NCBI GenBank assembly: GCA_019749805.1
Contig: JAIEPH010000044.1
Span: 62,001 to 126,000 of the forward strand
Origin: Mycobacteriaceae bacterium
GTDB lineage: Bacteria > Actinomycetota > Actinomycetes > Mycobacteriales > Mycobacteriaceae
Length of the DNA stretch: 64,000 nucleotides
Direction of reading: 5' to 3'
Shown here: piece by piece, positions 18,276 to 26,422 of the stretch
Position numbering within the stretch: the stretch's first letter is position 1
Layout of the letters: each line of letters begins with the position of its first letter
Program-made: the position numbers and the translations under genes
The notes under the pieces: model-generated
Told to the model about the DNA's origin: nothing
Seen by the model: only the letters and a program-made list of their open reading frames with translations
Database searches by the model: none

Positions 18276-18856
18276 AGCTGTGGGCCCTCGGCGCGCAGAT
18301 CGTCGACGTTGCGCATGGCGTCGCGCAGTTTGCCCAGCCACTCGTCGGCATGTTCGCCGACCAGCTTGACCGACCACGCCAGCGCATCGGAGCGGGAACG
18401 GGCCACGCCGGCATCCACCAGCGTGTCGAGTACTTGGCGCTCGGGCTGACGCAAACGCGTCATCACCGGTACGGCGATGTGGGTGAACAGAATTCGTTCG
18501 TAGTTATCGTCACCTACCGCCCCAATCTCGATGCCCCATGCGACCTTGCGACCGTAGCGACGCTCGGCTTCATCGGCGATCCGCATTCGCTCTGAACGCG
18601 TCTCCTCGCGGAAGCGCGCGACTCTGCCGGATGCGTGGGCTTCACTTTCCGCAACGTCGGAGCCGCCTTCGACTTCGGGGAGGCGGCCGATGACGGTGAT
18701 CTCTTCGCGGTCGACGACGACGGTCGGGTCACCGGTGAACCAGCCTTCGGGCAGGCGACCGGAGAACCAGTCGCCCGCACTGCTCGCGTCGGGTTGTTCG
18801 GCCTGCTGCCAGCCGCCGGGGCGGCCTGGCCTTCTGCCGGAGTGATGGTGTCTCAT
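18272..18856 (-). CDS. Conserved actinobacterial protein with ribbon-helix-helix-like C terminus
   Basis: 194 residues from ATG at 18856. No enzyme motif is recognised. The C-terminal segment RQVLDTLVDAGVARSRSDAL looks like a ribbon-helix-helix (Arc/CopG-type) unit followed by a helical tail. The middle part has an Arg/Glu-rich helix (REETRSERMRIADEAERRYG). Three 8-bp iterons lie immediately upstream of the start, a typical target for such proteins, so autoregulation is a reasonable inference. The stop codon overlaps the stop of the convergent molybdopterin enzyme (18272-18275). Confidence 0.7.
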   Translation of the reverse strand: MRHHHSGRRPGRPGGWQQAEQPDASSAGDWFSGRLPEGWFTGDPTVVVDREEITVIGRLPEVEGGSDVAESEAHASGRVARFREETRSERMRIADEAERRYGRKVAWGIEIGAVGDDNYERILFTHIAVPVMTRLRQPERQVLDTLVDAGVARSRSDALAWSVKLVGEHADEWLGKLRDAMRNVDDLRAEGPQL

Positions 18857-18858
18857 AA

Positions 18859-18882
18859 TTACATGATTACATCGTTACACCG
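18859..18882 (-). promoter_or_regulatory. Three 8-bp TGTAA iterons in front of the RHH-like gene
   Basis: On the + strand TTACATGA, TTACATCG and TTACACCG follow each other exactly 8 bp apart. On the coding strand this reads as repeated TGTAAnnA just before the ATG at 18856. The array is placed to overlap the promoter of the 18856-18272 gene and is likely a cooperative repressor site. Confidence 0.6.
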
Positions 18883-18929
18883 CTGTTGGGACGGCTTTCT
18901 CCCGAAGCGAACAGGGCCGTGCGTGCGCG

Positions 18930-19136
18930 CTACTGCCTGCGGTTCAAGAGCAGAACAGCTCCGCCGCCCGCGACCGCGCCGATGAACAGCAGGACGGCCA
19001 GGGTCGGGCTGACCAGCCACCACACCAGGCCCAGCCCGATGATCACCGGGGAGGCGACGAACAGCACCATGCCCGGGTGCTGCTTGATGACCGCGAGGGC
19101 GCTTTGCGCGCGCACCCGGTCAATTTCCTTTGCCAT
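18930..19136 (-). CDS. Small two-helix membrane protein, function unknown
   Basis: 68 residues. A basic amphipathic N terminus (MAKEIDRVRAQSALAVIKQH) is followed by two hydrophobic segments separated by SPT and a short RRQ tail. It looks like a small integral membrane protein. It is divergent from the AIM24-like gene; the starts are 38 bases apart. No homologue is recognised, but composition and codon use fit a real gene. Confidence 0.55.
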   Translation of the reverse strand: MAKEIDRVRAQSALAVIKQHPGMVLFVASPVIIGLGLVWWLVSPTLAVLLFIGAVAGGGAVLLLNRRQ

Positions 19137-19174
19137 CTCACCAGGATGCCAGTCGTCGGATTAGTTTTGTCTCC

Positions 19175-20062
19175 ATGACAGGACCTAATAACGGAAGCTG
19201 GCGGCCCGACCCCGAAGGACGCTACGAACACCGCTGGTGGGACGGCCAGCAGTGGACCGATCAGGTATCGCACCAAGGGCAGGTCGTCCGGGCGCCGCTG
19301 GGCGCCCCTCCTGCTGGGCCCGGGCCCCAGCATCAGCCAGGACCGCCCCAGGCGGCGGTCATGGGCGGGCAACCCGCCGGCGATGGATTCTCGGGCATCG
19401 CTGGCGATTTGGTCGACGGACGGTTCAGCGAGAAGGAAGCCAAACCGATCGCGAACCAGAACTCGAAGCTGCTGCGCGTGCGCCTCGGCGAACCGTTCAT
19501 GGCGCGCCAGGGTGCGATGGTGGCCTACCAGGGCAACGTGGACTTCGCGTTCGAGGGCGGCGGAGCGTCGAAATTCCTCAAGAAGGCGCTGACCGGCGAA
19601 GGCCTACCACTGATGCGATGCCAGGGACAGGGCGACGTGTTCCTGGCCGAGCGCGCTTACGACGTGCATCTGCTGAACCTGACGAATTCCGGGTTGTCGA
19701 TCAGCGGCAAGAACGTGCTGGCCTTCTCGGCCAGCCTCGACTGGAACATCGAACGCGTCAAGGGCGGCAGCATGGTGGCCGGCGGACTGTTCAATACGAC
19801 GTTGCGCGGCACCGGTTGGGTGGCGCTGACCACCGACGGCCCACCCGTCGTACTCAACGCCGCGGAGGCGCCCACGTTCGCCGACACCAACGCGGTGGTG
19901 GCGTGGTCGGCGAACCTGCAGACGCAGCTCAAGACGAGCTTCAAAGCGGGGGCGCTGATCGGCCGCGGCTCAGGCGAGGCGGTTCAGGTGTCGTTCTATG
20001 GGCCGGGCTTCGTGATTGTTCAGCCGTCGGAGGGCACCCCGGCGGTCGCGACGGCCCACTGA
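19175..20062 (+). CDS. AIM24 family protein with N-terminal DUF2510 domain
   Basis: 295 residues from ATG at 19175. Residues ~8-35 (WRPDPEGRYEHRWWDGQQW) are a DUF2510 module, common at the start of actinobacterial membrane or surface proteins. A Pro/Gly/Gln-rich linker follows, then an AIM24-type beta-rich domain (~75-290), recognised from GASKFLKKALTGEGLPLM and the repeated glycine-rich turns. The family's biochemical role in bacteria is not established. No membrane segment or signal peptide is seen. It stands alone and is convergent with dtd. Confidence 0.82.
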   Translation: MTGPNNGSWRPDPEGRYEHRWWDGQQWTDQVSHQGQVVRAPLGAPPAGPGPQHQPGPPQAAVMGGQPAGDGFSGIAGDLVDGRFSEKEAKPIANQNSKLLRVRLGEPFMARQGAMVAYQGNVDFAFEGGGASKFLKKALTGEGLPLMRCQGQGDVFLAERAYDVHLLNLTNSGLSISGKNVLAFSASLDWNIERVKGGSMVAGGLFNTTLRGTGWVALTTDGPPVVLNAAEAPTFADTNAVVAWSANLQTQLKTSFKAGALIGRGSGEAVQVSFYGPGFVIVQPSEGTPAVATAH

Positions 20063-20066
20063 GGGC

Positions 20067-20498
20067 TCACAGCTCCAGCAGCACCGTCACGGGGCCGTCG
20101 TTGACGAGTTCCACCTGCATATCCGCCCCGAAGACGCCCGTCTCGACATGTGCACCCAGAGCACGAAGTGCCTCGGCGACGGCGGTCACCAGCGGTTCGG
20201 CCGCGGTGCGTGGGGCGGCGGCGTTCCAGGCGGGACGGCGGCCCTTGGCGGTATTGGCGTAAAGGGTGAACTGGCTGACCACGAGGATCGGCGCCCCTAC
20301 GTCGCTCGCCGACTTCTCGTCATCGAGAATGCGAAGCTGCCAGAGCTTTTCGGCCATGCGCTGCGCCTTGGACGTGTCGTCGTCGTGCGTGACCCCTACC
20401 AGCGCCACCAGCCCCTGGCGCTCGGGGCGCACAGCTCCGACCACCTCACCGTCGACCCGCACCGCCGCCGACGTCACCCGCTGGACCAGGACGCGCAT
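20067..20498 (-). CDS. dtd: D-aminoacyl-tRNA deacylase
   Basis: 143 residues from ATG at 20498 (MRVLVQRVTSAAVRV), exactly the usual length of Dtd. The conserved SQFTLYAN and C-terminal NDGPVTVLLE motifs build the cross-dimer active site that removes D-amino acids from mischarged tRNA. The enzyme is cytoplasmic and normally dimeric. A longer frame to 20534 overlaps the CsoR-like box and was rejected. It is divergent from the copper operon. In M. tuberculosis dtd is elsewhere (Rv1897c), so this neighbourhood is rearranged. Confidence 0.95.
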   Translation of the reverse strand: MRVLVQRVTSAAVRVDGEVVGAVRPERQGLVALVGVTHDDDTSKAQRMAEKLWQLRILDDEKSASDVGAPILVVSQFTLYANTAKGRRPAWNAAAPRTAAEPLVTAVAEALRALGAHVETGVFGADMQVELVNDGPVTVLLEL

Positions 20499-20531
20499 GG
20501 TCGCCGATGCTGCCAGGCACGAGCCCGTTTG

Positions 20532-20550
20532 CATACCCTATGGGGGTATG
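20532..20550 (+). promoter_or_regulatory. CsoR-like copper operator
   Basis: CATACCC and GGGTATG form perfect 7-bp arms around TATGG, 15 bases before the ATG of the copper chaperone. Palindromes of TACCC/GGGTA type are the known targets of CsoR-family Cu(I)-responsive repressors. No csoR gene is in the window, so the regulator must be encoded elsewhere. Confidence 0.7.
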
Positions 20551-20564
20551 GTACCTATGGACTC

Positions 20565-20771
20565 ATGAGCACGACAACGGTCACCGTAACCGGAATGAGC
20601 TGTGGGCATTGCGCCACGTCGGTGCGTGAGGAGATCACTGAGATCCCCGGCGTCCGAGCCGTCGACGTGGACCTTGCCAGCGGTAACGTCACCATCGACA
20701 GCGACAGCGCGCTCGAGTCGGCCGCGATCAAGACCGCCGTCGAGGACGCCGGCTACCAGCTCGCCAGCTGA
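20565..20771 (+). CDS. Copper chaperone, single HMA domain (CopZ-like)
   Basis: 68 residues from ATG at 20565, one complete heavy-metal-associated domain. The GMSCGHC motif (Cys13 and Cys16) binds Cu(I), and the fold ends with VEDAGYQL. It should deliver cytoplasmic Cu(I) to the P-type ATPase two genes downstream. Its stop overlaps the next start (TGATG), and a CsoR-like palindrome lies just upstream, so the operon is probably induced by copper. The longer frame back to 20016 is antisense to dtd and was rejected. Confidence 0.92.
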   Translation: MSTTTVTVTGMSCGHCATSVREEITEIPGVRAVDVDLASGNVTIDSDSALESAAIKTAVEDAGYQLAS

Positions 20772-21658
20772 TGAAAACCGGACAGAAGGTCATCGCGTTC
20801 GTCGTCGGGCTGGCCGCGGTCTTCGCGATCTCCGTCTGGATCGGCAACGCGGTGACCCCGCAGGAAGCGACGACGACGGCCGCGCAAGAGCTGCCCGGCG
20901 GACTGCAGACGACACAGGACGGGTACACGCTGGCCCTGGACAACTCGATCGCCTCCGCCAATCCCGATGTGCCACTGAAGTTTAAGATTCTGAGTGCCAC
21001 CGGAGCGCCGGTGAAGCGCTACGTCGAAAAACACGACGAACTGCTGCACCTCATCGTCGTACGCAACGACCTTGCGGTCTTCCAGCACGTCCACCCGAAG
21101 CTCGACGAGCAAGGCACGTGGAGTGTGCCGCTGAACCTGTCTCGCGCCGGTGACTATCGCGTCTTCGCCGACTTCATGCCATCGGGCGGTCCCGCGCTGA
21201 CGTTGGGCGCCAATCTGCACGTCGCCGGCAAGTACGACCCGCAACCGCTGCCCCCGGCGGCGCAGACCACCGAGGTCGATGACTACACGGTGACGCTGCG
21301 CGGGACGCCGAAAGCCAACGACGCGTCGATGCTCACACTGTCTGTCAGCCGGGACGGCAAGCCCGTCGACGACCTGCAGCCCTACCTCGGCGCGTACGGA
21401 CATCTCGTCGCGGTGCGCGCGCCGGATCTGGCCTACCTGCACGTGCACCCGATGAGCGAGCCCGACGGCGGCACCGCGGCCTCTGGCCCGGAGATCGGGT
21501 TCCACACGACGTTCCCCAGCACGGGCTCGTACCGACTGTTCCTCGATTTCCGGCATCGCGACGCCGTGCGCACCGCCGCATTCACCGTAAACGTCACCGA
21601 CGCCGCCTCGACGACGGCACCTGCCCCGTCTGGCGGCGGCGGCGGACACCAACACTGA
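20771..21658 (+). CDS. Exported copper-operon protein with two beta-sandwich halves and His-rich tail
   Basis: 295 residues. The N-terminal hydrophobic segment (residues ~6-24) is a signal or anchor. The mature part appears to contain two related beta domains; each includes an HVHP motif (VFQHVHPKLD and YLHVHPMSE) and a DYRVFADF / SYRLFLDF strand, so it looks like an internal duplication. The tail is GGGGGHQH. Histidine placement suggests copper binding outside the membrane. Similar proteins occur between HMA chaperones and copper ATPases in actinobacteria; I do not know a characterised member. It is coupled to both neighbours. Confidence 0.82.
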   Translation: MKTGQKVIAFVVGLAAVFAISVWIGNAVTPQEATTTAAQELPGGLQTTQDGYTLALDNSIASANPDVPLKFKILSATGAPVKRYVEKHDELLHLIVVRNDLAVFQHVHPKLDEQGTWSVPLNLSRAGDYRVFADFMPSGGPALTLGANLHVAGKYDPQPLPPAAQTTEVDDYTVTLRGTPKANDASMLTLSVSRDGKPVDDLQPYLGAYGHLVAVRAPDLAYLHVHPMSEPDGGTAASGPEIGFHTTFPSTGSYRLFLDFRHRDAVRTAAFTVNVTDAASTTAPAPSGGGGGHQH

Positions 21659-21659
21659 C

Positions 21660-23855
21660 ATGTCAGTCGTCGAACTCTCGGTGGACGGCATGACGTGCGC
21701 GTCGTGCGCCAACCGAATCGAGAGGAAACTCAACAAGATCGAGGGCGTCACCGCCACGGTCAACTTCGCGACCGAGAAAGCCAGGGTTGAGTTCGGCGAC
21801 GACGTGACCGCTGAACAACTCGTAGCGACGGTGGCCGACGCCGGCTATCAGGCGCACCTGCCGGTGTCGGATCCCGTGGTGACGGAAGATGATCCGACCG
21901 CCGCGCTGCGGACTCGGTTGTTGATCTGCCTGGCGCTGACGGTGCCGGTCGTCGCGATGGCGATGGTGCCCGCATGGCAGTTCACCTACTGGCAGTGGTT
22001 GTCGTTGACATTGGCTGCACCGGTGGTGATCTGGGGTGCATGGCCGTTCCACCGGGCGGCGTGGGCGAACCTGCGGCACGGCACCGCCACCATGGACACG
22101 CTCATCTCGATGGGCACGCTTGCCGCGCTCGGGTGGTCGATTTACGCGCTGTTCTGGGGCACCGCGGGCACGCCTGGGATGACACACGCGTTCGAGCTGA
22201 CCATCGGCCGCACCGACGGCAGCGGCAACATCTATCTCGAGGCCGCCGCGGGCGTTACCACCTTCATCCTCGCCGGGCGCTACTTCGAGGTCCGGTCCAA
22301 GCGACGCGCGGGCGCGGCGCTGCGGGCGATGCTCGAGCTCGGCGCCAAGGATGTGACGGTCCGCAGAGACGGTGGGGAGCAGCGCATCCCGATCGATGCG
22401 CTGAACGTCGGCGATGAGTTCGTCGTGCGTCCTGGCGAGAAGATCGCCACCGACGGTGTGGTGGTCGAGGGGCGTTCCGCGGTCGACGCGTCCCTGCTGA
22501 CCGGTGAGTCGGTGCCGGTTGAGGTCGAACCGGGTGCCGAGGTGGTCGGTGCCACCGTCAACGCCGATGGCAGGTTGGTGGTCCGGGCGAGCAGGGTCGG
22601 TTCCGACACTGCGCTGGCGCAGATCAGCAGGCTCGTCGAGGACGCCCAGAACGGGAAAGCGCAAGCCCAGCGGTTGGCGGACCGGATCTCGGGTGTGTTC
22701 GTGCCGATCGTCATCGCGTTGTCCGTTGCGACGCTGGGCTTCTGGATCGGCACAGGCGGACCGATCGCGGCGGCGTTCACCGCGGCGGTGGCGGTGCTGA
22801 TCATCGCGTGCCCCTGCGCGCTCGGTCTGGCGACGCCGACGGCGTTGATGGTCGGCACGGGCCGGGGTGCGCAGCTGGGCATTTTGATCAAGGGTCCGGA
22901 AGTACTCGAGTCCACGGACCGGGTCGACACCATCCTGTTGGACAAGACCGGCACGGTCACGACCGGCACGATGACGTTGGTCGACGTGATCGCCGCCGAG
23001 GGTGTGCGCACCGACGAAGTTCTTTGGCTCGCAGGTGCACTCGAGGCGGCATCCGAGCATCCGGTCGCGAAGGCCATCGCCGCCGGTGCACAGGCGAAGG
23101 TCGGCGATCTGCCTGCGGCAGTGGACTTCACCAATCTGCGCGGCCTCGGTGTCCAAGGTGTTGTCGACGGCGTCGATGTGACAGTCGGGCGGGCGCGACT
23201 GTTCACGCAGGTGCCCGACGAGCTCGCGCAGTCCATGCGCCGGGCGGAATCCGAGGGGTCGACCGCGGTCGCGGTCGGCCGGGACGGGACGGCGCTTGGC
23301 GTGCTGGTGGTCGCCGACGCGGTCAAGCCGACATCAGCCGAGGCCGTCAAAGAGCTTCGCGCGCTGGGACTTATGCCGATCCTGCTCACCGGAGACAACG
23401 AGGCGACGGCCCGCACGGTGGCGGCCCAGGTGGGAATCGACGAGGTGATCGCCGAGGTTCTGCCCAACGAGAAGGTCGACGTCGTCAAGCGACTGCAGAC
23501 CGACGGCAAAATCGTCGCGATGGTGGGTGACGGTGTCAACGATGCGGCCGCGCTCGCACAGGCCGATCTGGGGCTGGCGATGGGCAGCGGCGCGGACGTA
23601 GCGATCGAGGCGAGCGACCTGACGTTGGTCCGCAATGACCTGCGCACCGTCGGTGATGCGATCCGGTTGTCTCGCAGGACGCTCGCGACGATCAAGGGCA
23701 ATCTGTTCTGGGCGTTCGCCTACAACGTGGCAGCGTTGCCGTTGGCGGCGGCCGGCCTGCTCAACCCGATGATCGCCGGCGCCGCAATGGCTTTCAGCTC
23801 CGTCTTCGTCGTCAGCAACAGCCTGCGACTGCGCCGGTTCAAACCGTCGCGATAG
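21660..23855 (+). CDS. Copper-exporting P1B-type ATPase (CopA/CtpV-like)
   Basis: 731 residues. One N-terminal HMA domain with GMTCASC (Cys13, Cys16), eight membrane helices, the transport motif CPC at Cys384-Pro-Cys386 (followed by ALGLATP), the phosphorylation site DKTGT with Asp428, the SEHPVAKAI nucleotide-binding motif and MVGDGVND. All residues needed for Cu(I) export are present. It starts two bases after the previous stop, so the three genes form one operon under the CsoR-like box. The substrate is inferred from the CPC motif and the chaperone next to it. Confidence 0.95.
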   Translation: MSVVELSVDGMTCASCANRIERKLNKIEGVTATVNFATEKARVEFGDDVTAEQLVATVADAGYQAHLPVSDPVVTEDDPTAALRTRLLICLALTVPVVAMAMVPAWQFTYWQWLSLTLAAPVVIWGAWPFHRAAWANLRHGTATMDTLISMGTLAALGWSIYALFWGTAGTPGMTHAFELTIGRTDGSGNIYLEAAAGVTTFILAGRYFEVRSKRRAGAALRAMLELGAKDVTVRRDGGEQRIPIDALNVGDEFVVRPGEKIATDGVVVEGRSAVDASLLTGESVPVEVEPGAEVVGATVNADGRLVVRASRVGSDTALAQISRLVEDAQNGKAQAQRLADRISGVFVPIVIALSVATLGFWIGTGGPIAAAFTAAVAVLIIACPCALGLATPTALMVGTGRGAQLGILIKGPEVLESTDRVDTILLDKTGTVTTGTMTLVDVIAAEGVRTDEVLWLAGALEAASEHPVAKAIAAGAQAKVGDLPAAVDFTNLRGLGVQGVVDGVDVTVGRARLFTQVPDELAQSMRRAESEGSTAVAVGRDGTALGVLVVADAVKPTSAEAVKELRALGLMPILLTGDNEATARTVAAQVGIDEVIAEVLPNEKVDVVKRLQTDGKIVAMVGDGVNDAAALAQADLGLAMGSGADVAIEASDLTLVRNDLRTVGDAIRLSRRTLATIKGNLFWAFAYNVAALPLAAAGLLNPMIAGAAMAFSSVFVVSNSLRLRRFKPSR

Positions 23856-24755
23856 TCAGCCGACCAGCTCGGGGTGGAACTTGGCCGCCATTCGACGCAA
23901 GCCGTCTTTCCAGTCGACCGTCGCGGGCCCGATCAGCTCGCGCATATACGAGACGTCCAGCGGATTTCCGCGCAGAGCCTGATCGCTTTCCTCGAACGTC
24001 GGCTCCACACCCACAAGCGATCCCAGGTATGCGCACCATTCCTGGATGCTGACGTACTGCTCGCTGGCCCAGTTGACGGTGGTCGCCGGAACCGACGCCA
24101 CCTCGAAGAGTTTCGGAATGGTGGCGATGATGTCGTCCTCATGCATCAGGTTGTAGCGGGCCGGCCCGCCCGGCGGGACCGGGATCGGCGAGCCGCCCAG
24201 CATCATCTCCATGTGGAAGTACGGCCACCCGCCGTTGTCGCCGTAGGGGACGTTCAGGCGAGCGATCACGCTGGGGATGCGCAGAGCGCGCGCCATGGTG
24301 CGGACAACGACCTCACCCGCGATCTTCGAGATGGAATACGTTGGGAACATTGGCTTGTGGTTGTCCCCGAGGACGGCGCTTTCAGAGCGGGGGTCGTCGT
24401 CGGGTGGGTCGTAGACGGCGCCCGACGAGCAGTGGAGGAAGCCCTTCGCTTCGCGGCAGTGCGCCATCAGAAGCCCGACCGACTCCGCGTTGGCGGCAAG
24501 GTCCTTGTCCCACCTGCCGCTCTTGGCCACCGCCAGGTTGATGACGTAGTCGAAATCCGTCGGCAGCCCGGTGAAGTCGCCGCTGGCCAGGTTGACCGTC
24601 TCGCAGCGCACCCCTGACTTTTCGAGGTCGGCCCTGCCCGCGGAGTCGGTGAAACGGGCGATGCCCCACACCTCGTTGTCGGCCGCGAGGGCCTTGGCAA
24701 CGGGAACGGCGACCTGCCCGGTGGGACCGGTGATGAGGATCTTTGTACCGCGCAT
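23856..24755 (-). CDS. NAD(P)-dependent epimerase/dehydratase, extended SDR
   Basis: 299 residues from ATG at 24755. N-terminal Rossmann motif TGPTGQVA (TGxxGxxG), catalytic Ser in HCSSGAVY and YSISK (Tyr-x3-Lys), then a substrate domain typical of nucleotide-sugar or related epimerases. The reading frame extends upstream to 25331 but that part lies across another gene, so the later ATG is preferred. It ends one base after the stop of the convergent copper ATPase. Substrate unknown. Confidence 0.85.
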   Translation of the reverse strand: MRGTKILITGPTGQVAVPVAKALAADNEVWGIARFTDSAGRADLEKSGVRCETVNLASGDFTGLPTDFDYVINLAVAKSGRWDKDLAANAESVGLLMAHCREAKGFLHCSSGAVYDPPDDDPRSESAVLGDNHKPMFPTYSISKIAGEVVVRTMARALRIPSVIARLNVPYGDNGGWPYFHMEMMLGGSPIPVPPGGPARYNLMHEDDIIATIPKLFEVASVPATTVNWASEQYVSIQEWCAYLGSLVGVEPTFEESDQALRGNPLDVSYMRELIGPATVDWKDGLRRMAAKFHPELVG

Positions 24756-24784
24756 CGGCTGATCGTAAGCGACCGCGGTGCCGG

Positions 24785-25192
24785 CTAGAGGGTGGCGTTG
24801 ACAGGTCCGAGCAGCAGACAGTTGGGATCTGTCGTGTAGTCGAAGACCGCGCTGCAGCCCCTGCCCGACGCCTCGTAGACCAGGCCCGGGGTGTACGGCT
24901 CGAAGTACACCTGCGCGGGAGCCGCATCCCGGGACTGCGTGCAGTGGTCGGACTGGCCCTGAATGGAGAGGCAGGCCACGCCGTACCTGGGTTTCCACGG
25001 AGCCAGGCAGCCAGCGGGAGTCAGCGTGGCGGTCACCTTGGCCACACCGTCGACCTGAACCACTTGTGGCGCCGAAAGCGTGAAGTTGCACGGACCCGGA
25101 TTCGGCGGGGGCAGGGCGCGCGCCGCACCCGCACCGGCGAACCCCGCGGTGAGCACAACCGCTGAGATCAGCCCAATAATCACCCGGCGCAT
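24785..25192 (-). CDS. Secreted cysteine-rich protein, function unknown
   Basis: 135 residues. A clear Sec signal peptide (RVIIGLISAVVLTAGFAGAG, cleavage near ARA-L) is followed by a small domain with six cysteines (PCNF, GCLAP, ACLS, HCTQ, GCSAV, NCLLL), probably three disulfides in an exported fold. It resembles small secreted mycobacterial proteins of unknown role. It is on the same strand as the downstream epimerase, with a 29-base gap. Confidence 0.78.
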   Translation of the reverse strand: MRRVIIGLISAVVLTAGFAGAGAARALPPPNPGPCNFTLSAPQVVQVDGVAKVTATLTPAGCLAPWKPRYGVACLSIQGQSDHCTQSRDAAPAQVYFEPYTPGLVYEASGRGCSAVFDYTTDPNCLLLGPVNATL

Positions 25193-25252
25193 CTCTGGAT
25201 CGTAAACCCAGGGCCGTCGCGTCCGGGCTGATCTGCGTGTAGCAAATACCGC

Positions 25253-26422
25253 TCAGGTCGATCGACGGACGCGAAACAGCTTGACGTCGGATGAGATGCC
25301 CTTGAGATGGCGCGCACCCGCGAAGGACCACGTGAATCGCTCGTCGTCGCCGACGGCCTCCCGCGTGGACTCCGACACCAGAACCGAACCGGGGCGGGCG
25401 GCGCCGGTCACCCGGCTGGCGAGATTCACCGGACTGCCGAACCAGTCGCCAGCCCGGCTGACGGCCATGCCGGTCGCCATGCCGGCCCTGAGCCTGGGGT
25501 ATTCGTCGTCGCCCTCTGTCGCGTCGACCAGTGTCATCATGGCCTCGAGCAGCGGCACCGGCTCGGCACTTACGAGCATGACTTCGTCGCCGATGGTCTT
25601 GATGAATCGCACCGGCGGAACCGCGGCCTCGTGCGCGAGGTCGGCCAGGCGGTGCGCAAGCCGTTCGAGGTCTTGCGGCGGCACCACTTCGCCCAGCCGC
25701 GTGAATCCGACGAGGTCGGCGAACGCGATGCTCACCAGGCGGGCTCCGGGAAGGCGTTGCCCCTCCGCCACTTCCGATGCGGTGATGGCCTCGGTCTCCA
25801 GCAGATGTCGCAGCTGAAGCCGCAACATCTCCTGAATCATGGGACCGAGCAGCGGCGCCGCTTTGCCGACGAGCAGCTCTGAATTTCTCGCGATCGTCAA
25901 CTCACTGGCGTTCGGATCGAGGATCGAAGCCAGGCCGGCGTAACGCATCACCTCAGCCGCTCGCGAAAGGCCGTCGGCGAGCAGTCGGGTGATCTGTACG
26001 AGCTGATCGGGTTCGATTCCGAGTTCGATGAAGTGTTGCGCATAGGCCGCGGCTTCGGCGTCCGCACGCGAGTGCACGGCGGCATCGGGATCGTCCACGG
26101 TCGGCAGGCCGATCGCGCGTTGCAAGCGCTGGAGCAACTCCAGGGCGATGCCGGTCTTCTCGCAGGTCTCGCGCGCCGACACGTAGGTTCCGTCCTCACC
26201 CAGAACTCGGCGAGCGGCGAGCAACATCGGCATGAACGAGGCTTTGATCTGTTCGACGCTGAAGCCTTTGGCCAGCAGCCACTCGATGAGTTCGGCCCGT
26301 TCGTCGCGGGCCCTGCCCTCCAGTCCGTCGAGCAGCCCGGTCGCTTCGATGTCCAAATCTTCGGCCACCGGCTCAACGTATACCGCGGCTTCGTGCGATA
26401 TTCGGCTCCATGGCGGCGCCAC
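25253..26422 (-). CDS. Class III adenylate cyclase with pH-sensing-type N-terminal domain (Rv1264-like)
   Basis: Up to 389 residues. The N-terminal helical domain (~20-210) matches the autoinhibitory, pH-responsive domain of M. tuberculosis Rv1264; the C-terminal catalytic domain carries all canonical residues: metal Asp in FADLVGF, Lys and Asp in FIKTIGDEVM, and the Asn/Arg transition-state pair in GSPVNLASRV. The product should be an active homodimeric cyclase making cAMP. ATG 26422 would overlap the divergent glycosylase start by 13 bases; GTG at 26368, with TATACG nine bases upstream, is an attractive alternative. Confidence 0.9.
   Translation of the reverse strand: MAPPWSRISHEAAVYVEPVAEDLDIEATGLLDGLEGRARDERAELIEWLLAKGFSVEQIKASFMPMLLAARRVLGEDGTYVSARETCEKTGIALELLQRLQRAIGLPTVDDPDAAVHSRADAEAAAYAQHFIELGIEPDQLVQITRLLADGLSRAAEVMRYAGLASILDPNASELTIARNSELLVGKAAPLLGPMIQEMLRLQLRHLLETEAITASEVAEGQRLPGARLVSIAFADLVGFTRLGEVVPPQDLERLAHRLADLAHEAAVPPVRFIKTIGDEVMLVSAEPVPLLEAMMTLVDATEGDDEYPRLRAGMATGMAVSRAGDWFGSPVNLASRVTGAARPGSVLVSESTREAVGDDERFTWSFAGARHLKGISSDVKLFRVRRST

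Noticed and set aside
21663..23701. Two minus-strand ORFs of ~470-500 codons opposite the copper ATPase
   Set aside because: Antisense shadows of a gene with every P-type ATPase motif in place.
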